Shown: positions 35,786 through 57,254, numbered from the stretch's first letter. The stretch: DNA of 64,000 nucleotides from Apostichopus japonicus (GCF_037975245.1 NC_092570.1:13847001-13911000); one strand, 5' to 3'. Translations and numbers: made by a program. The notes: generated by a model not told the origin, from the sequence alone.

Positions 35786-36532
35786 TATATAGTTTTCTCA
35801 ACTTTATACGAAATATTTCATGAATTTGCTCTTAATTTTACTAAAACTCATTTTTTCTAATTTTCCTTTCAGAGCTAAAATGATGGTTTCACATTTTCCC
35901 CCTAAATCGCGAATCATTATAATAACAAAACTTGAAATAAAGTTAGAAAATAGAAGAAGAAGAATAAGAAGAAGAAGAAATGTTGATAGCTTTTAAAAAT
36001 CGATCATTCGCAAGTTGACAAGTTATCAAACAAAAAACATCCTCAGCAATATATGGAATGTCGAAATCGTTACTAGCTTCAAATCCCGGATGATTTCTTT
36101 TCTGCTATGTTCTATATCTCCTCGTAAAGTCGTCTGAAACCGTTGTAAAGTTCCTAAATATGTTGATGCAGGTAAATGAAGAAAATGTCGTCTTTCTTTT
36201 CTTACTAGGGGTTTGTTAACAAAATTCTCCAGGTTTTTTAAACTTGCTTATAAAATGCGAAACTTATTAAGTAAGCAACCGTACACAGTTATCCGCATTT
36301 ATATTCCGAAAATAGCAATTAATTTCAGAATAAATTTCCGTAGAAAATTTCCGCGGGGCGTTGAACAAAAAAGCATCTGCTTGTAAGAGAGAGAGGTGGA
36401 GAGAGAGATTTAGAAACCTACACTCGACGGTAAAAAAAACCAAAAGACTGAATTTATTAACTGCACGCTTTTTCTGTCCATGAACATCTTTAATGCATGT
36501 TGTAGGCCTTAATGCTATCTATTTTTAACGTT

Positions 36533-36534
<2 letters not shown>
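35786..36534. other. Non-coding, upstream of GPCR 2
   Basis: Presumed promoter and 5' flank; an AAGAAG-type purine run at 35955-35985. No specific element assigned. Confidence 0.35.

Positions 36535-36619
<85 letters not shown>
36535..36619. repeat. TA microsatellite
   Basis: About 85 bp of pure TA repeat. Confidence 0.97.
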
Positions 36620-36620
<1 letters not shown>

Positions 36621-36764
36621 ATATCTGCTGTCAGTGAAAATGGAAACAGACGACTAAGAGTTTAGTCGACTTCTGACGTAGACGTTTATGACGTCTTGAT
36701 GACAAAATCATAGAAACAAGGTTACATTTTTTGAGATAAAAATACAAGCATAGAAATTATCACA

Positions 36765-37520
36765 GAGCGAGAGAGAGAGAGAGAGTAAGAGAGCCGGTTG
36801 AGAGAGAGATAGTGGGCGTGGATTATTTACAACACGAAACCGTATGGAAACCGTTTGGAAACCACCGAACGAAACCGTATATGGAAACCGTACGAAACCG
36901 TATATGGAAACCGCCAGAGCAGATTCTTCCGGCGGTGAAAGTTTATGAAGGAAAGACTGAGTTAGGACTTGATGAAATTTATAACATTTATGTTTATTGA
37001 TATATTTATTTATATTCATATTTCATCTACTTGTTTGATCACTGACAACAAAAGATAAACAAATTGACAGAGAGGCGATTTAAACACCCCTATCCGTATC
37101 CTAACCCGGTACCCCACCCTTAGACGTAGCCTAATCCCGTACCCCACCCCTATCCATACTGTAACCCCGTACCCACCCCCAGACGTAGAAAACATCGTTA
37201 TGAATTCCAAACTATTTGGTATATCGCAAACGAGAACAGACATTTCTTCGAATTTTATATTTTTGTTGGATTATCCCATCAGAAGAAGCCTTCATGATGA
37301 TAAATAATAATGAATAGTAAATAATCCTAATCAATAATCATGAATAATAAATAATTCCTAATAAATAGTCATGAATAATAAATAATCATGAATAATATAA
37401 ATAATCATGAATAATCTATGATCATAATAAATACACATGAATAATATATGATCATAATAAATACTCATGAATAATATAAATAATCATGAATAATAAATAC
37501 ACACATTAAATCATCATGAA
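36765..37520. repeat. Cluster of simple repeats
   Basis: Four adjacent simple arrays: GA-rich at 36766-36812, (G)AAACCGTATATGG units at 36836-36915, TACCCCACCCCTATCC-type units at 37080-37185, and AATAATCATGAATAATA units at 37300-37510. No gene. Confidence 0.75.
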
Positions 37521-39126
37521 AAGATTTATTCTTCTTTTTTTTCTTTTTTTTTGCATTAATATGATCTAATGTGGTTTGTATGAACAGTTCATGAAAACAG
37601 ACTCTCCAATTCCTTAAATTTTCTCCAAAGGAGAGAGTTTCAATTTTTAAATAACTCTAAAATGAGGAAAGTGGTTTTCTCAAAGAAAATACAGGTTACA
37701 TCAAATTTGGGAATCAATGGATTGCTTTACATTTGAATTAATTTGGAGACGAAAATAATCTATATAGTTTGAACAAAATTTTACTGAATGATTTCTGTTT
37801 TATATATTTTCTATAATCTTTTCCGTGCAATTAGGGAATCGAACTAGATTTTTCTCAAAGATGATTTGAGGGAAATTTTTTTCGTGTCAGTCCGAGTGAA
37901 TGTTAATTAACTGTACTATTCGGTTACAACTGGGTTAATCAGTGGTTGTTAAAACGTTTATGAAACCGACTTCATCAGATTCTTCTCCGTCTGTTGGTCT
38001 GTTTCATTGCTTACCATAATTGGCGTAACCCCTGATGAGTGGCAAGGCAGGGGCATAGAGCCCTCTCAGTGCAGACAACCCCCCACCCACCCGCACCCCA
38101 TGACACACGTGACTCGCCAATGAAAATGAAATTTCCAAATGGACGATTTCTCCATTAAGCTTAGAATTACTTGAACAAAGAGTTTTAGAAGGATATCCCT
38201 AATTCCCTTCCCCCCCCCACCCCTTCCCCCACCTTCCTCCTCGTGGGGAAGACTACCACTGTTTTCATTTAAATAAATCAAAACATTATTTTTTATTCAC
38301 CTTGCCAAATGTTACCTAGTGCCCACCAACAACAGATGTGTGTCTGTGTGCGACCATATGGCAGGGTATTATCGATAACTATATATAGACAAAAATCGTT
38401 AAACAGGAAATCCCTCTTGCTCCGATATAACGAGGCTCTATAGGCCTTATATGTACATCTACAGCTGTGTTATAGGCTATGGTGTACATGTGTATGGAAA
38501 ACCAAATACATCAGTAGACACACTCATCCGACCTGTACAATAACAGCTAGCACAAAACCAGACATATGCCTAAAGAAAAGAAACGGACACAGAATTCTAT
38601 GTAAATATATGCATTACAACTCAACATAGTAAAAGCGATAATAAAAGCGAAGGTTGTAACCAACATTTATTATACTCACCTAGATAAAAAAAAAAAAAAA
38701 AAAAAAATATCATTAAAAAATTTTAAAAAATTAAAAAAAAAAAAAAAAATTAAAAAACACAAGCGTTTTCTTCTTACTAAATTATTCAAATATTCCCACT
38801 AGTGCAATTTATATTCTTCATTCCATTTTCGACCCTTTTCTTTTTTAAATATGGAAAGGTTATATATTTCAACTACTTTTATTAAGACTAAAATGATGAC
38901 ATTGATCGTTTTGGTCTATTGTTGAAATAAAAGAGTTAAGATTTAACGACATTGTTCTGAGAAGCATAATTAAAGGGGCAGTATATTGGACATAGACATA
39001 TATATAAGCAGAATGGCGTAAATGAACCGTCAAAGTATGTAACATATAAAAGAATCAGAATTGAAGAGGGATTAAAAAAAACTTTTTTTCATTGCAATTA
39101 CGAATATATTAGGTGAAATCGTTTTA
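37521..39126. other. Non-coding, with A-rich tract
   Basis: Poly(A)-rich stretch at 38684-38758; poly(C) near 38208. No gene recognised. Confidence 0.4.
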
Positions 39127-39531
39127 AGGCCCGGTCACACTATACCGATTTTTTATCGGAATACAATCCGATTTTCCCGGAGGAATCGAAACTGCCAATT
39201 TTTCGTTCGGGTCTTCCAGCCACAGTGATAAAGGACCTGATTTGCTATCTGTTGAGCCATTCCGATGTGGAATAGCCCTCTCCTAACTTTTGATATTGAC
39301 TCCGTTTCCTTTTATCGGATAGCTATCCGATTTCTCTTACGATTTTTATCGTTTTTCGATGTGACGTCACTTCAGAATGTAGTTCGTTCCAGAACCCCTC
39401 AGATTTGGAGTAGGTATTCGAATATTCAACTGCGTTCATTACATTCACTACCACAAACCTCACTGTTCGGCCTAAAATCGGATAAATCGGACCGTATTCC
39501 GATAAAATATCGCTGTAGTGTGACCGGGCCT
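39127..39531. mobile_element. 405-bp MITE with AGGCCCGGTCACACT ends
   Basis: Terminal inverted repeats AGGCCCGGTCACACTA and AGTGTGACCGGGCCT extend inward through a pair of TATCGGAATAC-type blocks. TTA lies at both borders (39124-39126 and 39532-39534), as for PIF/Harbinger-type TWA targets. No transposase frame. Confidence 0.85.
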
Positions 39532-42159
39532 TTAAGGCTTTAAACCTTTAGGGCTATTTTAGGTTGTTCTTTTTTTTTGGGGGGGGGGGGGGAGTTTTTG
39601 CAAACTTATAAAACACGTTTTAAAGAGATATGGCTAGAATACTGTAAGAAGGTCGAGAAGGAAATAAGAGGGAGAACGTGGAAGGGATGTTGCTGTAGGG
39701 GGGGTGGGGGTTGGCAGGGAAGAACAGGGCAGGTTACGGGTGTGAAAGGGCCCGGTGGGGGTGTGGGGGGGGGGAATTGACACATAAGTTAGTCATGTAA
39801 ACATCACGGTAAATGAATAGTTTTTTCAAGTGAATTTCATCGCATTTTATTGATCTGATTCCCTTGCCAACCATCACCACCCCCCCCCCCTCCACCACCA
39901 CCACCACTTAACAAAGAAAGATTTGATGTCACAGCTTATTACCAGGTTGAACTTGAGTAAAGGGTATCTTTATCTAAATATTGCAGACAAACAGTGAGAA
40001 ATGTAACCTAATACACTTCACAGGTACTTCGATACGATCAGGTTTTACGTGGTAACGTTTCGAATAACAGTGTCAGCGTGGTACCGGGGGGGGGGGGGTT
40101 GGTGGGGAGTGGAGAGACTGGTGGAGGATCAGGTGGGGGCAGGGGGGGTTGTTTTTCCTTCAATTTTTAATGCACGAATAATTTCTAGTGCAAAGGCTTC
40201 GCCCGCCTCCATACAACACTGACCCCATCATATTAGCCTATGGCATTTCATAAGTAGTTCGTCAATACTATGCCAATAAGGGCCTCAGTTAAAAATCTCC
40301 AAGAGTGTCAGACCAAGTAGATTTGTACGGATACAATTATGAGAATTTTCGTTTGCCCCATATATAACTTTAAAAAAACACTTAGTCCTATACTTGTACT
40401 AAAGCAGTGGTGTGTTGTGTGTTTATAATACCTATTCAGTTTTGGTGGTATCATTAATGTTATCTATGTTCTTCATGTGTTATGTTAGTTAGGTTCCCCT
40501 TCCACCTACTACACGCAATTCACCGTCCTTAATACTTTAGGGTTAGTCACCCTTACTTATTACATATATAAGGTCATCGCTATATAAGGTCGTTTCTATA
40601 TGTGATATATGTGCTCATGCATGTATGTTTGTATATCGTCACACATGTTTATTCACTCGCAAACCCATTACTGTACGGACTTCCTGCACGGTAGCAGACC
40701 ATTGTGCAATGGACGGTGTTTTCCTTGTTACTACTTTCAGATAATTAAAGGAGATTTGGGGGTTAATAAAATATGACCAAAAAAGAAAAGAAAAAAAGAA
40801 GTACTATAACAGTGAAATCGTGCTTATATAAGATGCTATCAATATTAATATATGGAACAGTTATATTTTCAAGCAAATACATCGTAATCAAACAAACTTT
40901 TCTATCTATCTATCTATCTATACATTATATGTATTTTTGTGTATATGCGTGTGTATATGTCTGTATATGTGTGTATTGTCCCTCCGGTCGTATCCCAAGT
41001 ATTGTTGCCTTGAGTTTGTCCAAACCGACCTACCCTCCATTGACTGCGTAGTGTACATGGGTGTTGGGTGGGGAATAAGAAGCAGTGGGAACAGGGGGGG
41101 GGGGTGTCATTAATTTTTGGCATGAGAGTCCTGTGTTTTGATTTACGAGAACGTGAAGCTATATGGACTGTTTTCGATGGATAGGTCTTTTGTTGCCATA
41201 CATGTACGTTGTGCCATGAATTTCCGTTTTATTTTTTACTCTTTTGCACCCCTTTAATGTGTTGTAATTAGCGCTACCAAAAATGAAACTGTGACTGGAT
41301 GTGCGTGATCTCACCTTGCCAAGGCAAAGTACACTGCACAATTGTTGCAAAGTATAAGTATGTTTATAGTGATCTTCTCGTCTTTGCTTATTATTTTATG
41401 GTAACTATACCTCGTTAATTTAGCTTAGTCAAGTTCCTTGTTCTGTGCAAAAAAATCGTACCAAGACGATCATTTCGGAAATATTTGATTTGGTTGGTTT
41501 TTCATAGAGAAAAATATATTTTCATGTTTCATGGTTTGTGAATGTCAGTTCGCGGATAAAGTTTGAAACAAAAGATTTTTCAAATTTTGCTATTTGTTCA
41601 TGTTTACATACGTGGAAGGATATCTTTTCAATTAATGTGAATTTTCCATGGATTATGAATTTAAATATTTTATCATGTGACTCATTGTGAGATACGATAC
41701 CATTCATATTAAAGCTAAATATCAGCAGCGATACTCGGAATAAATCGTCTTATCTTTTCACTTATGTGACTCAGAACTTCCAGATGAAGAGGAGAAAAAA
41801 TTCCACGGTCATATTGTCATATATATATCCAGACTTCTGTGAATGATTATGTAGATATTTATCATGTGATCATCTTCTTACACAAGACTTGAATAACTAT
41901 CATGTGAAATATGGAGCTTTGACCTGGTAGATGTTATTCGTTTACTTTATACTTTTACATCACTACTTTGATTTTATTTCTACTCCATTTTCCACAGAGA
42001 TGCGGATTCAGATTCGAAGATTAAGAAGTCTGGAATTCTCTACGATTAAAGTTTTAAGTCAATCTGGGATATTCTCTTGGACATTTGCATATACATGAGA
42101 GGATGCTATCATTTAACCTAATGTTGTGACCTTATTTCACTCATGCATAGCGCACCGTT
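39532..42159. other. Non-coding, several poly(G) and poly(C) tracts
   Basis: Tracts at 39578-39592, 39768-39776, 39881-39891, 40087-40098 and 41094-41103, plus a TCTA run at 40901-40921. The right end is the presumed promoter of the Ig receptor gene. No gene supported. Confidence 0.4.
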
Positions 42160-49600
<7,441 letters not shown>

Positions 49601-49718
49601 TAAAATATTTCAAATTTAGCGATTTTTCTTTTCACTTTGATATAGTTTTTGAAAGTTCCTGTTCGGTTCGAATGCAGAAATAATACACATATTTCGTGCA
49701 AGACTGATATTCTGTTTT

Positions 49719-49724
49719 AATAAA
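49719..49724 (+). terminator. Candidate polyadenylation signal of the Ig receptor gene
   Basis: AATAAA about 120 bp after the stop codon, the first on the plus strand after the coding end. Confidence 0.5.
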
Positions 49725-52399
49725 AGTACCTTTTTGATATTCATTAGTTTCCTAAATAATAATAGGATTGTTTATTAATGATGTAAAGTGACGTAACAAA
49801 GATCTATTATGAAACAACCAAACGACAATATACATTAAGTTGTACTTTGCGTATGGCCATGAATTAGCTGAAATCTGATCAAGTCAATGGTGTGACCATA
49901 TAGGCCGGTGTGACCTCTTGGTGTCAATGAATAAAACAAACAAAAACTTTGACCCTGCACCAATAGAATGAATACAAATTTGACCGAAATCAGAAGATTT
50001 TATTCATTTTCTTCGTTTATGTAAGTACTACTGCATGGGTATAGTTCTGTCCCGATACCTATCAACAAAGCAGAAATTCAAACGTAATCCTCTCCTCACC
50101 AGAATAAAATCTGAGATTTCCATATCTGGCAGTCTGGGTGTGTAGAGGTATACCAAATATACAATCTCACCCAATCCCAAAACCAAAGTTGAGCTTGGCT
50201 GCTATGTGAACTCTCCTTTGGGGGGGGGGGGGACACTTGCTACTGCCACACCAGGGTCAGGTTTCTCCTTGCTACGCCTCTGGATCAAGTCGTGTCAAAT
50301 TCACATATTATTAATTCATACCCATCCATCATGAATGAAATCTATGGGTGGTTTCAAACACTTCTTGGCAAACCATTATACTATAGAGTGTCGTTATTAG
50401 TTTATTCTGTGTGTATATTTTACTTCAGCTAAACTGAATCAGTCATGATCGTCGCTTGCCATTTCATATGTGTGTATATGTTACTAAATAGATCTATAGG
50501 GAGATAAATACATAGTCATAAAGACTCAATCATATTTGTACTTGAATTTCTTGTTTATTAGAGTTCTATTGTAGCCATATATATTTGCAATGGATTTCCA
50601 TGCGGTTCTAATAGCCTGCCGATCGTAGGCCAGATCCGACAGATGAAAGTTTTCAATGCGGTCCGTGAAAACAAAAATGGCCCCCACAGTCTTCCAATAA
50701 TCGGGTATGCGGACCTTTAAAGGAACAATCTAGATGTGTTTGATATTTATGGAGGCAATCGGAAAAATACAAAATAATATTTTACCAAAATGATCTGCAA
50801 ATATCTGATTTAGAGGATTAGAGAAAAGTAAATTTAAAACTAAACAACGAGCCACAAATAGTTTAAAGGCTACGATTTATGGATGTGACGTCACGGAGTC
50901 AGCTTGTCCATGCAAATCACCCATAACATTTTCTAATGCCTCTGTCCTTTATTTAACCTACGATACAGTATAACAATATATCGGACCATTTACCCACAGC
51001 AAATACTGTAGTGTTACTAAATATATAGTATTGCCTGAAGCAAGTGGAATTATAATTATAACTAACGGAAGAGAACTTATCGGTGACTGAATAAAAAGCC
51101 ATTAAATAAATCCATATAGGATTCAGAAGTTCACCCATATTTACCTTCGAGTCATTTAATCCTAATCTGTAAATAAGTCAACTTTCTGCATAAAAGTGGT
51201 ATATATCAAAAACGCTACAGGTTTTAATCAGTGTAAAGAATTTGGAATGCCAAAAACTACTTTGTGATTGTTTTGAAGTCTTATTTCAACATTCACCAAA
51301 CTGCATATGGTTTTGAAAATAAGGCACTGTCTATATCTGTATAGAGTCCGCTCTGTGCATTGGGTAGACGTGGTCCGCTTATGTTGGATATTATGGACTA
51401 TTATTGTAAAACATTCGGCTTGAACAACCATGCTAGTGGTTCAATCTAGGTATTTTGAACTTTGAAATGTGTCTTAAGTCCCTTTGTTGCTCCTACTATT
51501 TGTTTTCTCTGTCCCTCGCAGAGAATTGATTAAGAATCACCCCCCCCACCCAACCCCCCCCCCCCCCCGCTCTTCCGAATACTATACAAATTGAGAAATC
51601 AAAATTATTCCACTAATATAGTAAACACTTCTTGTGGTTTATTACTGTTATAATGTATATACTCTCTATCTGTTGTAGTGGTAACGTATTGGGAAGGTTT
51701 TTACAGATTCCCAAATTCTAAAACATGCGTTTCACTGAGCTTGTGTGTCTGTGTGAACTATAACCAACTGTCATCTTCAAATCGAAAAACAACGCTATTA
51801 ACTTCCTTCACTCTTCAGTTTCAAAACGTTTGTAAATGAAACAATTGCTTTCACTTTTCCTTCAATGTCTGACAGGCAAAACATCTCCAGGATTCTCAGA
51901 ATAAACGCCTTAAAGAGAGATAATATTTTTGTTTAGGTCATATTTCGCAATTATCACACTGTACACGTGATGATTATATATGTAAATGAGTACACACAGT
52001 AAAATAAAAATGAAAGGAAAACCTAACTGACAGCATCAAACCTTTCGGAGGTTTCTCCTTTTGTCTCTCCGCCTCCCCCCCCCCTTCCTTCACAAATTTC
52101 GACTCCCCTTCCCTTCTGTTAGGAAAATAAATTTCGGCACTTTCAAGTTCACACACCATTTACCCGTACCCTCTTCCCACATGCACGCACCTTCTCTCCA
52201 CACACATGCACGTCCATAATCCATGTCTCCAAACGCGCGCACTCACTCTCACAACCAGTACACACCCATTATTTTCCCTCCACACGCAAATTCACATTGT
52301 GTGAGGACGTGGTGACTCTTTAGAAATCACATCCTCGGACCTGGAATTCATTTGTTCAAGTCAGAATACAAAACAAACGCACTCATACACACGCTGACA
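49725..52399. other. Non-coding, nothing recognised
   Basis: Poly(G) at 50220-50232 and poly(C) at 51541-51568; no gene recognised. Confidence 0.4.
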
Positions 52400-52444
<45 letters not shown>

Positions 52445-52453
52445 GTATATATG

Positions 52454-52488
<35 letters not shown>

Positions 52489-52499
52489 GTATATATATT

Positions 52500-52534
<35 letters not shown>

Positions 52535-52591
52535 ATACATATATACATATAGATATATATGTACATATAAATATATATATATTTATATGTA

Positions 52592-52638
<47 letters not shown>

Positions 52639-52642
52639 GTAG

Positions 52643-52672
<30 letters not shown>
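52400..52672. repeat. TA-rich microsatellite of about 270 bp
   Basis: TA runs broken regularly by TTTATATG, TATG and TACA; frames of Tyr-Ile repeats in it are artefacts. Confidence 0.97.
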
Positions 52673-52673
<1 letters not shown>

Positions 52674-53206
52674 CAATTGATATTTTGACATTTTGTATTC
52701 ATGACATTTGCGTTTCACCTCGGTTCGATAAAGTCAAATCGCAATATTGGCAATGAACCTTATACATATAGTTCTATGTTACACGTGTAGGAGTATCGCA
52801 TTGAATAAGTGTCAAGCATTTCGTAAATGACCCTTGAAATTGCTAGAATTTAACTGACATTTCCATAGTGCCAAGAAAACAAACAACAAAAACAGAATGG
52901 TTTACTTTTTGTTATTCACACACGATTTGTTAATTTAAGCAATTCTAAAAAGAAGGGCAAAAAAAAAAACTTAGAAAAAGAAAAAATTCCAAGGTAAAAG
53001 TGACGAGAAGGTTACCGATATATAGACTCCGTTCTCTTTCATACTAACGTACACTTTTAGCAATATGGAAAGGAGGTATCCTTGCTGTATACAACCAGGG
53101 TAGGCCTATATTAGGGCTTGAATAATATATACTCCTAGACACTTAAACTTGCATATCTTTTAATCAAGTTTAAGTTTACGTGTTCTTAATTATATTTGAT
53201 TTTCAG

Positions 53207-53335
53207 CGAAGAAGAAGATAAACACATGAAATGTCGGTATCGTACTGACGTTGAATTTTCTGACCATGTTTTGATCGAAATTCCGTCCGAACAAAACAGT
53301 TTCCTAAAAGCTTCAAGGCTGTCGTTGGACGGTGG
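53207..53335 (+). other. Candidate coding exon E1
   Basis: Acceptor GATTTTCAG precedes 53207 and donor GG/GTATGT follows 53335. In between is an open 129-nt segment encoding EEEDKHMKCRYRTDVEFSDH, then VLIEIPSEQNSFLKASRLSL. It is hydrophilic, like a cytoplasmic segment, with no recognisable family. The phase (1 nt in, 2 nt out) fits exon E2 at 59688. No first exon was found, so the gene is not established. Confidence 0.3.
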
Positions 53336-54164
53336 GTATGTTAATGAGCTTAGTTGCATAACTTGTTTTAAGAGGGGTTACGCAATCTTACTGTAAAAGC
53401 TTTGAATTCATCCTGTATCGGCGACCGTGAGCCGGCGGAACAGAGAACGTGTTCCCCAGTTTTGCGAGGAAACCTTAAAAGTGCTCCTTTCCATAAAGTA
53501 GAACTGTCCCCTGTGTAAATGCAAAGTAAAGTTTGTACCATTTTTCATTACCGAGTGTCCATCTATCGTTAATTTTTGAGCTGATTTTGTCCTTTGACCT
53601 CCCGCTCAAATCAAAGACAATTGTCTCTCTGCCCCTCGAAGTTTGTGTGCTATCCATATCCTACCCCCATCGTACCCCCTTCCTACCCCACCCTACCCCA
53701 TACTACCCCAACCTCACCCGTCTCCCACTCCTTCCGCCTGTTCTGATGGTATCTTTAAATACTGCGCAATTATATGTATCCACCTGAATTGTGTAGGCCT
53801 ATGGAATTATAGCCTTCTGCAACCAAAAATTACCATTTATTGGTAACCATTAAAACGGCATGGTTTCCAAGGTTACATTAAAATGAGTCAGCCATCTACC
53901 GAACTTCAAAATGTGTTCAAAATATTCCCAAGACCGGAGGGGGAAAGGCGGTTTGTCGAAAACCTCAAAAGCTATCTCTTTGTGAGGTAAAGTTTGAGGT
54001 GATTTAGCCACCTCAAACTATCAAATTAATGTGCATCTTTCCTTCAAAGTTTGTGCTCAGCAATTTCCTTCCTTTGCATGTTTGAGGAATAAAATCTTCA
54101 CATTTCTCACGAATCGAAACCCATACAGTACGGAGTTTAAACTTTGACAGTATCAACCATAGCA
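53336..54164. other. Non-coding, nothing recognised
   Basis: C-rich CCTACCCC repeats at 53660-53735; otherwise plain. Confidence 0.4.
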
Positions 54165-54340
54165 TTGTTCGATACAGTTGGCAATAGCCTATATTGGAAT
54201 GACCACATTCCTCACCGGTTTCGAACCTCTGGGCAGGTAAGCAGTGTCCATGGTCTATAGTTGGTTTGGGTTTTCGCGTACAAAGCAGGAGGCCCAGGCT
54301 CGAATCTTTTTTCTCTCTGCTCTAGATTATCCAACTCATT
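54165..54340 (+). mobile_element. tRNA-derived SINE, family S1, copy C (degenerate)
   Basis: Shares TTGTTCGATACAG, CACCGGTTTCGAACCTCTGG, CAGTGTCCATGGTCTATAG, GCAGGAGGCCCAGGCTCGAA and a TTATCCAAC tail with copies A and B. Box B is damaged. Confidence 0.72.
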
Positions 54341-55486
54341 TCAATTTGAGTTTCGATTTGTTTGTTTTCAGCATCATTTATATAAAATAAGCTTATTAAG
54401 GGAGTATCTCATAGTGCATACCGTATGATACCCCCCCCCCCCCAAAAAAAAAAACGCCATGCATCCGGAATAGAAATATATCCAATAGTTGTTTTGCATT
54501 ATCTTTACGAGGTTTTATCCGCCCCGGATTGCAGGCAAAATTACCCAAAAAAATATACTACATAAAACCGTCAATCCTCCCCTAAAGGCAAAAACTTATG
54601 AGCAATTTACAATCCTTCGGTTTGGTTGTCATGGTAACGTGATGTACACGTTTCTTCAGCCTGTCATGCCTATGCATATATTTAGTATATATAGCGACAC
54701 ATAAATGTACTTACACACTCTATCATGGGTTTATATTATAAATGCCGCCAGCCGTCGCGTGAGACTGCAATCAGCCGAATCTCACCTGATAAAATATTTA
54801 TTAATGACTGTCGCCCTCATTCAGATTTATTTTAGCGGCGTGAAACACGCGCGACTAATCGAAAGCTTAAAAGTGCTTTTGCGTTATCAAACGTCTTCAA
54901 GTGATGATAGTTAACTTTTTCAGGTCATATTTAAGAAAATGATAATAGCTAAAGTATTTCTCCAAATGGGGCCATTTTGACTTCAAATATCATCAGATAT
55001 AGGGCTCCACATCAGCCGATAATTAGTTAATTGCTCTTTCAAACTGAGATATATATATTTAAGCCCTCGATGCTGCATCCAAGTTTTAACAATTCAATTA
55101 GTGTAATAGTGGAGTCCTTTCCTGTGAGTTTACACGCTCCTCCCCCACCCGCTTTTTTTTATTCAAGATTTTGCTGTTTTGAGGGTGATAGTAAAGTATT
55201 TGGTGAACTTTGAACCTAGTTGACGATTATATGATTTTTCTAACAAACTGATTATATTTAAGTATTTGATGTTGCTCTGTTGTCATTTAAAGAAGCATCT
55301 CCTTTTATCTGAAATGTCAAAGGTCATTGCAATAAACAACTTCCGCAAACAGTTAAAGGAATAACGAAGGCAGGGATCAAAGACAATTTATATTATTCAG
55401 TAACCTAAAAACTATCTAATATTCGATTTTTAAGTTAACCGCTTCCTGCTGGACTGAATACGCTCGCTTTGAAAATTGGCTCCCAT
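54341..55486. other. Non-coding, nothing recognised
   Basis: Poly(C)-poly(A) tract at 54430-54453; no gene. Confidence 0.4.
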
Positions 55487-56386
55487 GGCATAACCACAAT
55501 ACACAGTAAGCCGCCATTGATTATGTAATACGCCTGAAATTCCATCTTGATGACGTCAGGGAGGAACAACTCTCGTAACAAGTCTTTTACCGTGTGGTAG
55601 ACTCCCCGTGGAAAATATTCAGCTGTTGTTGCTAGGGCTAGAACTTTAGAAGGCCTTGCAACTTCCTATAAGCCCAACGCAGTTTGAAATATTAATGAGG
55701 CTCTTGAAAGTCTTAGTTACGAAAAAAATCAAGAGTTCTCATTTCTTAAAACTGTAGTTAAAAAGAATGCCTAGGCTACGCTAAACAAGCACACTGAAGC
55801 TAGGCCTAGGCTACGCTAACAATGTAGGCTGACTGTAACGTTAAGCATACAGCATGACTTGTCAGACTTAGGCTTACTTCAAATCCAATTCAAATGGAAT
55901 GTTCCTTGTGTGGTCACGGATGTCGCTCCTCATCACTAAGGTAGCTTTTAGTACCGCTTTATTTTGGCAAACGGTTTCAAAGTCTGTATTGATTGTTAAA
56001 CAGCCTTCTGGGGATGAAAAAAGCTTCGCAAAATTATCCACTTCCAGGCAACAAACATCCTCCACCTGCGTTTAGGCGTTATATCGCAGTTGTCATACGA
56101 TCATCTTCTTCCATGTTTTAATCTTACTTTTTCCCTTGCCTGTAATTCCTCTGCTGTTAATATCGGATCAAAACCATAAGGCCGCCGCCCTATCATTGAA
56201 CCTTCTTTGATTCTTTCGTTTTTTTTGAGAAAAATCAAATGAAATTGTTGTTTACTGACTGTGCTTTAGTACAGCACTTGTATACGGCTACTGATCGATT
56301 GATTTGTTCCTCCCTTACGTCATCAAGAAGGAATTTGAGGCGTATTACGTAATCAATGACGACTTACTGTGCATTATGGTGAGGCC
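55487..56386. mobile_element. 900-bp element with long (about 80 bp) inverted repeats
   Basis: The left arm 55487-55569 (CACAGTAAGCCGCCATTGAT, TTGATGACGTCAGGGAGGAA) is complementary with about 80-85% match to the right arm 56304-56386 (TTCCTCCCTTACGTCATCAA, AATCAATGACGACTTACTGT). The interior has only a weak 63-codon minus-strand frame (55874-56065) of no recognised family. Probably a non-autonomous DNA transposon. Target duplication not resolved. Confidence 0.75.
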
Positions 56387-57170
56387 TTAGGAGGGGACAA
56401 TAGAAGAGATTTAAGCCTTGAAAAGTACCATTTATCCCTTAATGATCAAAGCTATACAGAATGAAATGTTTCCCGTAATGAAGTGTTCCCGAAGTTATGA
56501 GGGCGGTATTGAAGAACTTGGCAATCGTAGACTTCGGATGTGTGACCTGATTATTTCACTTTGGCTTCGGCCTTGAGTACAACATTTCTGTAAGCTGCCG
56601 AGTTGATCGAATCTAACCGTAATAGTAATTACCGTCTTTGCGATCCGCGTTATAGTCATTGCCGACTTTGCAATCTGCGGTGCCCTAATAATTTTGCAAG
56701 GTCGGTAAGAGTCTCCATAGTTTTCCCTTTTGGGAAACCAAAACTGGAGATCTAGTTGGGTATTTCCTTTAAATTAAAACTTACGATTCTGTGATTTATC
56801 TTTATAATCATGATTTAAAAAAAAAAACGACGGTTTATATATATTTAATAACTATCTAAAGATTTACTCACTAAAAAAAATACATTTACAAAATTCCTGA
56901 TTTTGTAGTCAGCGTGTATACATTTATCTCACGTTTCTTATACATTTGTTTTCCATTTTTTTCTGTTATAGTCAACTTCTTCCTCTATTTATTTATTTAT
57001 TAACTCTTTTGTTTGTATTAATTAAATGGAGCTCAAAGGGACTGAGGTTTTGTCTAACTTCAATAGAGCTTTTAAGCTTTTGTTAAGAAATTAAACAAGC
57101 AAAACGTAGTTTTGAAAAGAAAGGAATCTTGAAATGAACTGATAATGGTTTCTAATCAGCGGACTGATAC
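56387..57170. other. Non-coding, nothing recognised
   Basis: Intergenic AT-rich DNA. Confidence 0.4.
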
Positions 57171-57254
57171 CGCGCCCCTCCGCGCCCCCGCCCCACGCCG
57201 CCCCACGCCGCCCCACGCCGCCCCACGCCGCCCCACCCCGCCCCACCCCGCCCA
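57171..57254. repeat. GC-rich 10-bp minisatellite
   Basis: About six to seven tandem CCGCCCCACG or CCGCCCCACC units, starkly GC-rich against the AT-rich surroundings. Gly/Arg/Trp-rich minus frames here are repeat artefacts. Confidence 0.92.

Noticed and set aside
37945-37990. Hammerhead-like CTGATGA on the minus strand followed by a short hairpin
   Set aside because: No GAAA strand or stem I partner at the required spacing.
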